The notes below the pieces were generated by a model, which saw nothing but the letters and a program-made list of their open reading frames with translations, ran no database searches and was not told the DNA's origin. Positions 5,453 to 6,048 of a DNA stretch of 6,048 bases are shown here, in pieces. The position numbers and the translations under genes were made by a program. This DNA is from Bacteroidota bacterium (GTDB lineage: Bacteria > Bacteroidota > Ignavibacteria > Ignavibacteriales > Ignavibacteriaceae), in NCBI GenBank assembly GCA_022567875.1, contig JADFGB010000084.1:1-6048 (forward strand), in the 5' to 3' direction. Each line of letters opens with the position of its first letter. Position 1 is the stretch's first letter.

Positions 5453-6048
5453 ATGAAAAATGTAATATTAGTTGCAAATTTAAGAGAAACAATAAATAAA
5501 GTTGCAAGAAAAAAAATAAGAAATCAAAGTAGAGTGCCGGGTGTTTATTATTCAAAATATGATAAAGCTATTGCTTTTGATGTTGATGAAAAAGATATAA
5601 ACCCTTTAGTTTTTACTTCCTTAACAAATATTATTTCGCTTAAGGTAGAAGGAAAAGAAGAACATGAATGCGTTTTAAAAAATGTTCAATTTGATCCTGT
5701 AACTGATAAGGTTGTACATTTTGATTTGTTAGGACTTAAAAGAGGTGAGAAATTTCAACTTAATATACCTTTTTCTTTTGTGGGCAGTTCGGTTGGAGTT
5801 AAAGAAGGAGGAGTTTTACAGATTGGTTCCCACAAATTATTTGTAGAATGTTTACCAAAAGATGTTCCTCAATCATTAGAAGTTAATATAGAAAATCTGA
5901 ATATAGGTGATTCAATTCACGTTAAGGATCTTAATTTTGAAAATTTAAACATACTCACTGCTGCTGATTCTGTCGTCGTTTCAGTAACTCATCCTAAGGT
6001 TGAAGCTGAACCTGTTGCTGAAGAACTTGGAGAAGAAATGACTGAACC
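5453..6048 (+). CDS. rplY: Large-subunit ribosomal protein L25, CTC/TL5 type (partial, runs off the window)
   Basis: This reading frame is open from the ATG for 198 codons to the window end, with no stop reached. The product is the 5S rRNA-binding protein bL25 in its long, two-domain form (also called general stress protein Ctc). The N-terminal 5S-binding beta-barrel covers about 1-93, with VANLRE (7-12), ARKKIRNQSRVPGVYY (18-33) and KNVQFDPVTDKVVHFDLL (76-93). The C-terminal TL5-like beta domain covers about 98-180, with PFSFVGSSVGVKEGGVLQ (106-123), the ECLPKDVPQSLEV stretch (132-144) and IGDSIHVKDL (151-160). An acidic tail (VEAEPVAEELGEEMTE) follows, as is common in this form, so little is likely missing. 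It is probably co-transcribed with prs. In many bacteria the next gene is pth (peptidyl-tRNA hydrolase), which would be expected just past the window. The family glycine before the Lys of the usual 'GK' near residue 15 is Asn here, a small departure. Confidence 0.95.
   Translation, partial: MKNVILVANLRETINKVARKKIRNQSRVPGVYYSKYDKAIAFDVDEKDINPLVFTSLTNIISLKVEGKEEHECVLKNVQFDPVTDKVVHFDLLGLKRGEKFQLNIPFSFVGSSVGVKEGGVLQIGSHKLFVECLPKDVPQSLEVNIENLNIGDSIHVKDLNFENLNILTAADSVVVSVTHPKVEAEPVAEELGEEMTE

Noticed and set aside
1..6048. tRNA, rRNA, riboswitch, CRISPR, transposon or toxin-antitoxin content
   Set aside because: Nearly all sequence is accounted for by six genes. The gaps are all under 200 nt, AT-rich, and without structured RNA, spaced repeats or transposase-like frames.

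Overview
This is a 6 kb piece of an AT-rich chromosome made up of ordinary housekeeping and envelope genes. It carries six protein genes and no RNA gene, mobile element or CRISPR array that I can see. Several traits fit a member of the Bacteroidota/Chlorobi side of the tree. The first protein is a PorT-type outer-membrane beta-barrel whose mature form would begin with Gln, as is common there, and prs is followed directly by the CTC-type ribosomal protein L25 gene. Most starts have a recognisable Shine-Dalgarno sequence, and the promoter before prs looks like a classical sigma-70 promoter (TTGACA, 17 bp, TATATT). Typical Bacteroidetes usually lack both. I therefore lean towards the Ignavibacteria/Chlorobi branch; this is inference, not proof.

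Layout. Positions 13-624 (+) encode a small secreted beta-barrel protein. It converges on a transketolase gene, 669-2675 (-), with a 44-nt gap holding a weak hairpin that could act as a terminator in both directions. Upstream of transketolase on the same strand lies an EamA/DMT-family ten-helix permease (2771-3670, -). A divergent intergenic region of about 190 bp follows. Next comes a four-helix membrane protein of unknown function (3860-4348, +), then a 139-bp intergenic region with a strong promoter. The window ends with prs (4488-5435, +) and the start of rplY/ctc (5453 to the window end, +), probably one operon.

How the genes relate. Transketolase supplies ribose 5-phosphate from the non-oxidative pentose phosphate pathway, and Prs converts it to PRPP for nucleotide, His and Trp synthesis. 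The two are neighbours in metabolism, but they lie on opposite strands and are not co-transcribed. L25 binds 5S rRNA, and its linkage to prs is an old, widespread gene order. The permease, the four-helix protein and the beta-barrel have no evident link to these pathways.

I found no convincing novel system. The items most worth a second look are the uncharacterised four-helix protein, the near-consensus prs promoter paired with an SD-less start, and a few small intergenic repeats.
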